Positions 48,316 through 59,812 of a DNA stretch of 64,000 nucleotides are shown here, piece by piece. The notes under the pieces are model-generated. The model was not told where the DNA came from. It made no database searches and saw nothing but the letters and a program-made list of their open reading frames with translations. Origin of the DNA: Scatophagus argus (taxonomy: Eukaryota > Chordata > Actinopteri > Scatophagidae); contig NC_058502.1 in the NCBI RefSeq assembly GCF_020382885.2, positions 10,505,950-10,569,949 of the forward strand, read 5' to 3'. Both the position numbers and the translations under genes were made by a program. Every line of letters begins with the position of its first letter. Position 1 is the first letter of the stretch.

Positions 48316-51300
48316 GTTTTTTTTCTTTCTTAGTTTTTAACTTCCTGACAAATCTAAGTTGATCTTTTTGTAGCCAAGTGATTTTAGCCAGCAGTGTAAG
48401 GTCATTACTTGATAGGTTTGTAATTTTATTAAGGGCTTACTGTGTCCATGATGTACCATAAACATCATTACATATGTATAATTTGATCACGTGCAGGAAA
48501 CACTGCAAGCAAGCAGCCAAACAAACTGCATTATTTATTTAGCTATTCTTTTGTTCTAGAGTCTCTAACATCGTCCAAGCTGTCATATCAAAGCCCATCA
48601 ATCTGCCACTGAATATCTTTCCATTTTACTGAGACAAACTTACAAGTAGGACCACTCAGATGAGATAAAATATTGTTGCGTTCTAAAATTGTCTTTTTTC
48701 TCTTTTTTTTCGCCAACTAAGTGTGGTGGTGTCAACCTTTTCTAACAACCTTCTTCTCTCACAAAAAGAGCAAACCGCGGTATCCTTCTAAATGTACCGC
48801 TTTAAGATAAAACAACAGAAACTACAATATGTATCAGTAAGTGGTGTAAAATGTGATGAACACAGATGACATTCAGGATACTTTAAGATTCAAACAGCAG
48901 TCACAACAGCCCTACAGGTCTTGTTTAATTTAAATCCAAATACGAAAAGCCAAAAGACATTGGCAGCATAGCTAAATAATGCACATTGTTCTAAAATGAG
49001 ACTCAGGGACAAGTCACAGTAAAAGTACTTATAAATAATTATCAGGGTCCTTTTCTCTGTCTGATGCCATGTGGCCACAGCTCATCATATATGCAGTGAC
49101 TGTCTTACTCCTGTATCTGTCACTTAGCAGCCTCTGAGCCTAATGACATTCAGTCAGTATCAATAATAAGGCCTATTTACAGGCACGGCATATATAAACT
49201 GGAAACTACAAATAATCCAGTTGCTTTGGGTGTTTGATAGTCAGCGAAGGGAAACAATAATACCTTTTCCAAGGGTAATACATGTGTAGTCAGTTCTCAC
49301 ATTCAGTCACTGTCAGCAAGAATTAAAAAAGATTTAAATACAGTATAAAGTACAGTAAAGTACATGTGAGATGAAAATCAGTGGAGGACAAAACAACTTT
49401 GTATGAACCAAAAGAAAAGGCATCAAAACACAAGACAGAGAGAGACGTACTGTACAAGCATTTAGTGTTAGTGTATAGCTTGTTCAATTGTCTGCCTGTG
49501 TTGCATGATCCCACTTAGGCGTTTTTGTAAAAGCTACACTGCATTTGTGCTAACTTTCCCTTAATCAAGTTAAGCAAATGTCTTACATGCTTTCTGAAAG
49601 AGTCTGCTCCTCAACAATGTCCGACTTTATAGTTTTCATGAAATCAGTCGACGTAAGTGTTCTGAAACTGCACTTGTGCAATTCGCTCTGCTGTGAGACA
49701 GTTATTAGGTTTCCTTGGGAACATTATTTTATAAAGTAAATGTGTGTCAAAGAGCTATTGAAGTTGTTTTAAGCTTAAAAGGGTCTTTGCTTGATGGAAG
49801 CCACAGTAATATTCAAAACCAGGCTGTCTGAAACTGGTAAATAAAGTGTTAATGCTTTGATAAAGAAGATGGTGTTTCAGCAAAACTTGCCAAACATCAC
49901 AGTTTCTCCTATCCCACGGCCCCTTGAGAGTGCAGGTCTGCTTCTGCTACATCCAGCAATAAATCATAACCTAAAAGGAACGCCGTCCTGGCTATCAGGT
50001 GATGCAGGCGCAGGAAGCCAGACGCAGAATCCTGCACTCAGGACTCAAGTGTTTCCAGATAAACACAAAGCTTGGATGACAGAGGAACGAGAGGCTACAT
50101 GCTGATATTTACCTTGGAGATGGAATGATATTTTACTTCTTCTTTTGTTAAGATCATGTTGTCTGAGTGGCTGACACAACCCCACTTTTCATGACAATAA
50201 AAATATAAGGCAACCAAGGCTGTTACACTATGGCTTCAACAACACATTTCAGCTGCCTCAGTGAGATGGGCCCTCCTCACAACAGCATGCTGTTGCTATA
50301 GCTACAGCCTGACAAACACAGTCCAGGGACCCTTTTACCCCTTCCTGAATTAATTAGCAACATGAACATGTTCAAAAGAGTGTGTAGAAGAAGGTTGTAT
50401 CTGAGGTAATTCAGGTGCAAATATACTGCATTCTCTGTTTAAGTACCTCATAATCGCCACCGGTTTTTCTAACAAATAGTTCTTTGGTATGTAAAATTGT
50501 TTTTCTTTGTGATTCACTCCACTGCACCTCAGATTAAAGCAAATTGTTCCAGGAAGGAAAAAAAATCCATTCTTAATCCATTTGGTAGTAAATTTATTAT
50601 ACATGAATTACATAGCCTGAGGCTGGCTAGCCTAACAGCTCTCTCAGGCCTGTTTGAATTGTAAAACACAGTAGCTGTCACGCTTTATTTCCTCATTTCC
50701 ATTTTACTCTCTTTCAATGACATGGCACAAGTAATGTTTTAGCAGAGTCTAAAGCTTAGTTAGCTGATCTCTCATCCACATGCAGAGTGCAGAGACACGC
50801 TCAAGGAGCAGGAAAGATTTGTGGCCATTAAAATGCACATGGACTGACGCATGTCACAGACTGAGAGTGTGTTCATAGGCATATCAACTCGAAACAATAG
50901 GTGCACTCGTGCATAAACATTTCACACGCAAACACGCAAACCCACCACACTGGTGAAGGCTTCTTCATTGCCTGTAATTTGAAGGTGGTACAGTGGCGCC
51001 ATCGTCTGCATGTGTAGTGTATTACAACATAAGAAATGCAGGCCAGTCAGAAAAGAAAGCTCTGCAATGAAATCCTAAATGTTCTCTTGGTTATAAACAA
51101 GTTTTGTAAAGTATGTTTATAAAGGTTTGGAACATTCCACAAGGAGGAGGATTTTGTTTTTGTTTGTTCAAAAACTGCCAAATGTTTTTCAGTGGGACTG
51201 GGACTGAGCTTTAGTGTCAAGCATCAAGTTGTATGAAGTCCAGATACTCTTACGTTGCCTTTGTTTGACCAGCACCCCACCGAACTGCATATAATACAAA

Positions 51301-51900
51301 CAAACAATACAAACTTTAAACACAAATGGTTAATTGAGCTCAAGGAGACCACAAAAGCTCACTCAGAAATACCATTAATTAAAAATACCCTGCAAAACAA
51401 AAAACCTACAGTACAAGCACGAGTGAATGATGATGGTTAACTTCGATCTTAAGCAAGGCTGGAGTGTTTGTAAGGGTGGGGGATGGTCTTTATGGTGTGT
51501 ACGTGTTTGAAGTCAGGAGTCAGAAAAGTTGTTGCAACAACTACTTTGGAATTCAACTGAATAAGAATAACTTTAAAGCAGACCTGTTTAATACATTTAA
51601 ATGATCCACTGGCACCGCCACTCTCACACATAAAATAAACTGAAGCACACTTTTACCAAATTGGGGGGGTCTCTGTGAAACAATTAGGACAAGTAGCCAG
51701 AAAACAGCAACGTCAGTGAAGAAAGGCAAGTTCTCATTTTTCTTTTTTTTTTTCAGAAGTTGAACTGTGTGCCGTAGCCTGATTATTTGATAACGCGTAT
51801 TTTGGTCAATCGTATCTTTCGTCATCATCGTAAAAGCGCATCGTAGGCACTTTTAAATTGATTCCTGATGCACCGAAAAGAAAAATTCTCTGAAATCCAT
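48316..51900. other. Intergenic between spock2 and ddit4, right part
   Basis: No supported gene. Human ASCC1 and ANAPC16, which occupy the equivalent interval there, are not recognisable here. Only short simple repeats are present. Confidence 0.5.
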
Positions 51901-51939
51901 AGTCAGCACTGACATTCTCACAGACAAAAAGCGATGCCT

Positions 51940-51953
51940 ACGTGCGGTACGTG
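51940..51953 (+). promoter_or_regulatory. Paired hypoxia-response cores upstream of ddit4
   Basis: Two ACGTG cores start at 51940 and 51949, about 490 bp before the ddit4 ATG. A further ACGTG lies at 51501-51505 and one in the proximal promoter at 52245-52249. ddit4 (REDD1) is a known HIF-1 target, so these are plausible HIF sites. Binding is inferred. Confidence 0.4.
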
Positions 51954-52244
51954 CCACTCACACCAATGAATCTTTTTCCACATGCCTTTCACAATTTCTA
52001 TTCCCAAAAACTAGAGGGGGTGTGTCTTATTGTTTGATGGCATCATGACGACGGCCATCGATTAGCCTGTAGCTTTTCAATTCAGTGTTTGACAGTAATA
52101 AAAAAAAAAAAAAATACAAGCAAGAACTCATAATTCTGTATATTCCAGTCTTGCTGGGGGTCGATCGCCTGCTGGGTCGGGGGTCTTGGCCTTTGCCTCA
52201 TCAAAGGAACCACAAATGTTACCAGGCAGGGTAGAGCGGCGAGA

Positions 52245-52330
52245 ACGTGAGCTGAAACCTCATTGGCTAAGAAATACAAGGGGCGTGGTATTCTGGCTGG
52301 GGTATTTAACGCTTTGTTCCATTGTTACAG
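52245..52330 (+). promoter_or_regulatory. ddit4 core promoter
   Basis: In order: ACGTG (52245-52249), an inverted CCAAT box (ATTGG, 52262-52266), a GC/KLF box (GGGGCGTGG, 52280-52288) and a TATA-like TATTTAA (52303-52309). The spacing is right for a start of transcription near 52335, leaving a 5' UTR of about 100 bases before the ATG. Confidence 0.6.
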
Positions 52331-52431
52331 TGTTATCCAGCTGGTCTGGTTTAGGAGTAGGGGGAGGTCTACTGTCACTGGACATCATTGCACTTTTTAA
52401 CAATTGAATCTTCTCCTTTTTGTTTGTAAGG

Positions 52432-53349
52432 ATGTCTTTTTCTTGCAACAATTCTTTGGACGGCAGCTTTCCTCCGTCTCCAGCGGAGGACAGGGGCTCC
52501 AAGCGGCTGTCCTGGGGCAGCCTGCTGCAGAGGCTGACTGAGCTGAAGGGGATCAATCAGAGGGTCACAGCCGACCATCAGTGTAGCAGGAGTGAGACTG
52601 GTGAGTGTTGCAGCCTTTTGTTGCAGGACGCCCCATTGTCTTTTGTTTGGGTTGATTCACACTGTAAATAAGTAGCATTTCTGTTCTGTTTGTGTGTGCC
52701 TGCATTTATTAAAAGAGCCTGCCTGAACTGACAAAGCACAAAAGGGTTAAGGGAGACAGAATTTTACTGCTGACATCCTTTTGTTTACAGTGAGTCATGC
52801 ACTATGAAAAAAGACCTCAACCTGTATTCTTTTGTTTCAGGATCGGTGGCAGACATGTCCCTGTCAGAATCAGACAGTAGCTTCTTTTGTTATCCCCTGG
52901 AGGAAACCTTGGCTACAGATGTTGTAGCGACCATAGCACAAAGTCTCAGTGATGCATCTGACATTCTGCACTGCTCCAAACTCATCTTACCTGACTTTCT
53001 ACTGCACAACATCAGTCAAGAGCTGCTCCATCTGGCTGTCAGTGAGCCTTGTGGCATCAGGGGAGCCCTCATCGACCTGTGTGTGGACAGGGGGGACCAG
53101 GACTCTCTATGTACTGTAGACCAAATAGCGGTGGATTCCACCTTGGTTCCAACTTTTCATGTGACTCTAGTGCTGAGGCTGGAGTCCAGTGGATTGTGGC
53201 CCAAGGTTCAGAAGCTCTTCAAGGGTAGCACATCACCACAGACAAGGCACCAAAGGCACCAAAACACTCTGAGGTTGAGTACAAGCTTCAGGGCTATCAA
53301 AAGGAAACTGTATTGTTCAGGGGAGCTGCTGATTGAGGAGTGCTGCTGA
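52432..53349 (+). CDS. ddit4: ddit4 (REDD1), stress-induced mTORC1 inhibitor (225 aa)
   Basis: REDD1 is induced by hypoxia, glucocorticoid, DNA damage and energy stress and restrains mTORC1 through TSC1/2 in the cytosol. Coding exons are 52432-52600 and 52841-53349, joined within a Gly codon, with stop TGA. The N-terminal half is Ser-rich and low in conservation (PPSPAEDRGSKRLSWGS, SLSESDSSFF). The conserved C-terminal domain, from about residue 85, includes SEPCGIRGALIDLCVD, LVPTFHVTLVLRLES, LWPKVQKLF and the closing LSTSFRAIKRKLY..LLIEEC. Human DDIT4 is 232 aa and ends LLIEEC. The match is clearly to DDIT4 rather than DDIT4L. The start lies 12 bases after TTTTTGTTTGTAAG. Compact structure and strong promoter elements suit an acutely induced gene. 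Confidence 0.95.
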
Positions 53350-53620
53350 CTTAGCACTCAAGACTATACCTGATAAGCTGAACTGAACTGAATTCATATG
53401 TACTGTGACAGGAGGCCGTAGGGCTAAGCATTATCTCTCATGGCAGCTACTCACCTATTTCAGGTGGCTCAACAGTGAAGACTCATGTTTGAACACGGAT
53501 CAGTGTTTTTCCTATGAATGTAAGGTCCCGTCTTTAAGGGAATGGCTCATGTATTTGATAGTCAAATATGACCTGAAACTTGTGTGTGTTTTGTATTTTG
53601 AACAACTTAAGGACAGAACT

Positions 53621-53626
53621 AATAAA
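53621..53626 (+). terminator. ddit4 poly(A) signal
   Basis: AATAAA lies 272 bases after the ddit4 stop. A T-rich stretch follows within 30 bases, as expected for a downstream element. Confidence 0.65.
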
Positions 53627-53699
53627 TTATTTTATATTCATTTGAAATGTTTTTTTTTTTTCCCTAGCTCATAAGCAATCAAATGACTACTCGATTGTG

Positions 53700-54125
53700 T
53701 GTGCCCATGTTTGTACCCATGCTGGTGGTATAGCACTGCTGATGGCGATGTTGGTCTGTTGATCTAGACTAAAACATCTCAACAACCTATATGAAGAGGA
53801 TGAGTCCAAATGGTTTTCGTGATCTCCCAGCATCACCTCTAGCACCACCAGCATGAATGAGTTGCCACAAAATGAGTCACAGACATCGATGTCCCTCAGG
53901 AACAGCTGTAATAACTTGATGATTCCTTTAGTTTTTCCATCAAGCAGAACTGATGGCATCCTCGTCAACCTCTGGTGTGCTTTGTGTTTAGTGCTTAACA
54001 GATATTAGCATGCTAACATGCTAAGCTAGGGAACATGGTAAGCATTATAGCACCAGCATGTTAGCAGGCTCACGTTGTTATTTAGTTCAAAGCAACGCTG
54101 TGTCTAAAGACAGTCTCACACTGCT
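53700..54125 (+). repeat. Fish interspersed repeat, 'gctaacatgctaa' family
   Basis: Blocks 'aaaacatctcaacaaccta', 'ctgtaataacttgatgattc', 'tgctttgtgtttagtgctta' and 'agcatgctaacatgctaagc' occur in the order seen in the copy at 47895-48315. It lies just beyond the ddit4 3' end. Confidence 0.65.
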
Positions 54126-55635
54126 GACCAGTCTGTTGTGAAGAGAAGATATGCACCAGTCAACCTTAGGACAAATTTAATTCAAAAGAAACATTCATAC
54201 AATTTTAGCATGTTAATTTAATAAATATGGTTTACTTTTATTTGTGCAACAATTTTCAATACTTATGATCCAACAGGCTACAAGCAAATCCACATAATAA
54301 CATTATAGTAAATGATTTTAACTCCAATAAACCCTGCACTGTTAAAAGTAAAGTGGATATTTACATGGGTAAGAACTATAAAAATTACACACCTTCCTTG
54401 TGAGTGGCTCAGACATCTGTCTATGACAAGGCATGGAGGTTTCTCAAAATGTGAAAATTAAAACAATAAAGACTGGGACAGAGAAAGCTTATCTTAGCAG
54501 CTTTGTTTAACCATTCAGATAGACGACTATGCTCTTACTTTCCACTGTGACGCCGAGCAGACGCTCACCTTCCTGAAGACACTAGAGTTAGAAAATGTCA
54601 GCGGTCAACTCAAAACTTCTCACAGTTCTACAGGAAGTCAATCTACACCGAGTTGCAGAGAGGTTCCCTGATGAGGTCTGCTGCCCACTACATGTAAGGC
54701 ATTTTTGATTCTCTTGGTTTGCTGCAGAAATATGCTCCAATTTGAGTGGGCTCCAACCATTTCCTTCTAATTAGATTCAAGTACAGACGAACCTAAAAAA
54801 AAATAAAATAAATAAATTAAAACATCAATGATATTTACGCAGCCATCCCTACACTGAAGAACTTATATTGGGTTCTTATATAAGCACAGGTTCCACACAA
54901 ACTTAAACTCAAATCATGCAATGCTCAGTATATCATCATAATTGATCATACCGACAATTTCACTTGTTTCAGCTGGTCTACTACTATTTCAATTAATATG
55001 TTTATATGCATTATTAATTATTAACATGTTAATATGCATTTATATGTTTTTTAAAATGCATTTCCTACTTTGCAGGCAGACATGTTGGTTCATTTTAATA
55101 TTAAACCAACTAAGAGACATGACCCTTGCTCAAGATATGTAATCCATCACAGTGACTCATCAGTTCCCTTCTTATTGGTCAAAGTTCTACCACCACATCG
55201 TAATGCAGATGTGAACAGGGCATGTTCTAAAGACTCTTGCTGTTGTTGTAGCAAAGCATTTGCAGGAAGCCCCAAACACCCGAGATAACACGACTGACTC
55301 TTTAATATCAGGTGTCAGCCCCTGCTTGCAACTGCATTAACACTTGACGATAGATTAACAGATCAAAATAAAACTGACTAAATGCTCACTGTAATGGATT
55401 ACATATTGGAGGCAAGTGTTTTAATTCAACTGAATGGGGTCAGCAGTCTGGGAGATGGCGAATAAATCCAAAAATATATGTTAAGCTTTAGAAAACTGTA
55501 ATGAGAGTGTGTGTGTGTGTGTGTGTGACGTGAAGGCAGCTGGATTAAACATGTGAAACATAGATAGATAGATACTTTATTGATCCAGAGGAAAATTCAA
55601 TATGGGCAACTTACCCTTATGTGTGCAAGTGGTTT
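54126..55635 (-). other. Probable dnajb12 3' UTR and spacer
   Basis: AT-rich sequence downstream of the dnajb12 stop. Minus-strand AATAAA hexamers occur, for example at 54238-54243, which would give a long 3' UTR. It contains the (GT)n run 55506-55527 and the repeat tail at 55560-55612. No other gene is supported. Confidence 0.4.
55560..55612 (-). repeat. Fish repeat tail with (GATA)n
   Basis: 'gatagatagatactttattg' followed by 'atccagaggaaaattcaa' is the same element end as at 47700-47790, in opposite orientation. It lies inside the probable dnajb12 3' UTR. Confidence 0.65.
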
Positions 55636-58600
55636 CTAGCCATCCAATATAACCTGAATCTCAGATAGTCTGGAGCAGCTGGGAGTCCCCATTCTCTGTG
55701 CCCTTTGGTACAACTCAGAATCCCCAAAGTAACGAGCACGATACAATAAGCCTTCCTCTGAAAGTACAAGAGAGGGAGAACTGTATTTCAGCAAGCCAAG
55801 TCCAAATCAACTACTCAATAAATATGAAATCACACAATATAAAATTATTTCAATAGAAGCTCTTGTAATGAACTCAAAAAGTGTTACATCATGTTCATCA
55901 AAAAATGGACAAAGAACACTGCAAATTTTGAAAACAAAGCCAGCTAAAATCCAGATGGCTAAAGCTGAAATAAATAGTTACTTAATCAGCAGAAAAGACA
56001 GGACAAATAAATAAATAAATAAATAATAAAAAGGGTACAATAAGTCACTGATTCAAGCTTCACAACGGTCTTATCTTGCCTTACAAATACAGTATCTCCT
56101 AATTTTCTTTGTCTTTCCTTGCAGTATATCTTTGGGTGTGGGACTGTCTGACCAAACAAGACATCTTTTAAACGAGAAAATAACTGATAATAGAGTAATC
56201 GATTATTAAAACAAATGTTCAGTGCAGCTCTGCCATAAACTCACTCTGCTGCTTCTCTTTCCAACAGTTGTTTCTGAGGTTGGAGATATAGTCTTCTTCT
56301 ACGCTTCTCTCAACATTCTTCAGGTTATTCCCGGAAAATTCTTCATTGAAACGGTCTCCCACATAGAAAGGCACCTTCAGGTTTGATGTATGCCTTTTGT
56401 GAATGTGTCCAGCTGACCTAATATACAGAGAAGATACAATATCTGAGAGTGAGACAGACTTTGAGATATTTTCACACAACCTCAGGAAGCTCCCGGAGTG
56501 GTGAACCACTTACAGACGGTAGCTAAGGCTATAAGGAGGCTGGGTGACCATCATCTGGCTGAGAGCCGAAACAATGATGAGGATTAAGATGGGCATCAGC
56601 TGGACAAACAAAGCCAAACCTCCCTGTCCAGAGAGATAGAGATAGAGAGAGAGAGAATATATGTTTTATTTACAAACCATACAGGACATCAACTGTAATA
56701 AAATTTAATTTAATTTAATTAAGGACTTACATCTCTCTGTTGTTCTCTTCTTTCTTGCCTATTGTTATGTGCAAAGTGCATTCTTCCATTTCTGTAAACA
56801 TGCACGTTACCTATACAGAATTGAAAAATAAATAAAGATAAAAGAAAAGCTTATGTGAGTGCTGCGACTCTTACCTGTGTGAGATCAAGGCCACAGTTAC
56901 AGCGGCTGATTTCACTCATTATCACACATTCAACCGGAGAGTAGTGGAGAAAGTATAGAGAGTATATAATAAAGACAGTTTACTTAGGAACTGTGTTTAC
57001 AGGTGGAGTTACATTCTCCAGAAGAGTGATCATGCAAACCATGTGTGATCAGACTTAACTGAAGACTTAAGGAACAAAAATTATAGGTGGTGGCAACACA
57101 AGGTCAAATGACTGCTGGCCAGCTGTTGGCTTGGTGTGTCAGGGTGACTTTTTAAAACAGTCCCTCTCAGGAAATATATCAAATTGGGAAAATCTTGGCA
57201 AACAATAATTAAGCTGAATAAATTGACTTTCAAGTCCATCGATATTGGTCCCAATATACCCAAAAGGTCCCACTTTTCCTCTGTGAGCACAGAGTTACAG
57301 CACAGAGTCTCCTGTCCATTTTGGGAAAACACCCATTAGAGAAGTATGGCTTGCTATCAGGTCAAATAGGTTACTGTGGCATAAAAGCATGAAAACCAAA
57401 ATACTCCAGGGCCTTCATGTCATTACACCAATGTACAGTAACAACCTGCTTGATCCTTTATTCGTCTGGCCTATACTTACTGGATGGGAAGCCTCCACCA
57501 AAGAACATGTTGAAAAGGTCCTCAGGTGATATATCTGCTTCAAAATCATGATGATGGTGTCTGTGTCTGCTTGGGTGTGATCTCTCCTCTCCATACTGGT
57601 CATACTGCCTTCGTTTCTCAGCATTACTCAGCACAGCATAGGCATTACCAATAGCTGAAAGACACACACAAATTTGCACTTAGTCACTTACATATACATG
57701 TCCTCCACAGAACTGCACTGGAGATTACTTTGAATTTACCTTTAAATGCCTCTGTGGCTCCAGGTGCATGATTTTTATCTGGGTGAAATTTCAGGGCCAG
57801 CTTTCGGTAAGCCTTTTTAAGATCTTCATCAGAGGCAGTCTTTTCAACTCCCAGAATTTGGTAATAATCTTTACAGCCCTTAATCCTGCAATAAAAAGAA
57901 AAAAATGCCAGGACAAAAAAAAAAGAAGACAACATTTATGACATCAAATTCTGAGAATGTCATTTGCTATCTATAAGCATTACACAACTAAGTTTGTCAC
58001 AGTAATTACTTTCTTGGACAATAAACTGTCTCAGAAATAATGTCAACAAACGATATTAGAAGAATTTTACATTCTCTCAAAGATCAATGAACTCTTAATT
58101 TTTAAAATGCTGAAATCTGGAATTGGAATCTGAACAAAGATTAAAATATTCTAAATAAATAAAACATCAAGTAAAACCACACAACATAAAAATAAATAAA
58201 ATGAACTTCTAGACTCTGTTAATAAAAATCATGGCACAGGGGTATAATGGGTCATTTGTTCTATGAGAGTCAGCAAAATGACAGCAAATCATGCCTCAGC
58301 ATAGTTTTATCTGGTCATTCTGGTGACATTCTCATGTAAACAGAGATGAATGTCACACAATAGACAATATATTAAGGTCAGGTTGATATATTTTACAAAT
58401 TATTGTGTGTCCTATGGACAAGTGCAGTGCATGGTGGGTCAGAAACAAAAGAATAACCTGGATATACACTACACTTCGTATGTATACTTGATTTCCATAT
58501 ACTCTCATACCATTGATGGCACGTTTATATTGCGATTATTTTAAAATGCATTATTTTAAATCTTTTAAAGAAAAAAAAACATATTTTGACATTTAAATTG

Positions 58601-59561
58601 TGTAAAACATTATAAAGGATTGCGGTTTCCATCTTTCACAGTAAAGATAGAACTAACACTAATTTAGTTTTAGTTCCATCAAGTTAACTTCTCACTGACT
58701 GACATAAATAATACTGCTACCTGCCTGGACATCACAATCACAGTCAAGGCAACCCCCATCCACAGATAGACTGAATATGCTTGACAGAATATAGCCAAAA
58801 TACCGTAACATTAATGGTTGATATCAGAGTCATTTATTGCACTACGCAGAAACGTTATTATTGAAAGAAAAGCGCAGCTCCACATGTGTACTGACTTTCT
58901 GACAGCTTCCAGCTGCTCTGTAGTGTATGATTTGGCTGAGTCTGTGGCCCCCTGTGCGGACACATCGCCCTCCTCTCTGTGGCCTCTGTGCCTCATAGTG
59001 GGTCCGTCTCCGTTCACATGACTGCCATTCTCATCTGGGGGCTTTCCGTTCTGCGCTATCGACTCCAATAGGTCTGTAAGGCAAGTGGACCCATATTATT
59101 CAAAGATGCTACCAGAGTCTTCTTCTTAATCAGTTATTTCACTAGCATAACGAGCTAACAGTTAGCACGATAAGGCAGTTGCTAGCAAGGACGTCAATAA
59201 AATGGGAACTGCAAATAAGAAGCATCAATTTAAGACATTTAGTCACCAAATATATTACAAAATCCGCAGTTGGGGTCTTGAAAACTACAAATACCGGTGT
59301 CGGTTACGACAGCTGGTATAGATGTTAAAGATAAGACGGTTATGCTAACGTTAGCTGATTCAGCTTCCCAGCGATGGCCCACTATCTGACATAAAATCCC
59401 CGTCGAAACAGACGTTTATTCGACGTACTTTTGGCCTGCTCTGTCGGAAACAGCCGCTGTGCCTTCTCCAGAAACTTTCTGGCTTTGTCCTGGTGATTGC
59501 TGCTGATCGCATTCTGGGCTATTTTAATGCACCGCTCCGCTTCGTCCTTGTTTGAGTCCAT
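55636..59561 (-). CDS. dnajb12: dnajb12, ER-membrane J-domain co-chaperone (8 exons, 371 aa)
   Basis: DNAJB12 recruits Hsc70 to the cytosolic face of the ER for membrane-protein quality control and ERAD. Exons: 59561-59429, 59073-58896, 57885-57740, 57654-57481, 56810-56731, 56623-56514, 56417-56245 and 55757-55636. All are phase-consistent, with stop TAG. The N-terminus [11 protein letters not shown] matches the family. The J domain runs from about residue 110 to 174 with HPD at 138-140. A His-rich segment and a Gly/Phe-like [11 protein letters not shown] stretch follow. One transmembrane segment spans about 240-262 ([13 protein letters not shown]), and a DUF1977 region follows ([22 protein letters not shown]). 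Human DNAJB12 is 375 aa. An upstream in-frame Met exists, but family alignment supports MDSNKD. It is divergent from trmt2b across 252 bp. Confidence 0.95.
56002..56028. repeat. (AAAT)n tract
   Basis: A short AAATAAAT tandem run in the last dnajb12 intron. Confidence 0.7.
56631..56655. repeat. (GA)n-rich tract at a dnajb12 acceptor
   Basis: On the transcribed strand the (CT)/(CTAT) run lies directly before TGGACAG and the exon starting at 56623. It serves as that intron's pyrimidine tract. Confidence 0.7.
57886..58895 (-). other. dnajb12 intron 2
   Basis: AT-rich intron of 1 kb without recognisable genes or named repeats. Confidence 0.5.
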
Positions 59562-59812
59562 CTCGACACAGCGGAAATGTTTACTTACCCCTCGACGCAC
59601 GGAGATGACGTTGTAGATGGCTGGCGCATATTTACGTCATACCAGTTGACTTGAACCTTCAGCGTGAGCCTCACCAGCACCCGGTAGTAAATACGTTCAC
59701 AGCACGAATATTTAAAATCATTTGTATTAATTGCATATGTTTAGCCATCTCGTGATTCTAGCTGGCGCCTGCAGCACTGTCAGCCATAATAGTTACTTCC
59801 TTGAAAGTCAAA
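59562..59812. promoter_or_regulatory. Bidirectional promoter, dnajb12 / trmt2b
   Basis: Only 251 bases separate the two start codons, and the genes point away from each other, so they must share one promoter region. It contains CpGs near both starts and no obvious TATA box. Confidence 0.7.

Noticed and set aside
59562-59600. Longer N-terminus for dnajb12
   Set aside because: Family proteins begin at the equivalent of [11 protein letters not shown]. The extra residues are probably 5' UTR.
59801-59812. Earlier start for trmt2b
   Set aside because: It would be a TTG codon. The first ATG is at 59813.
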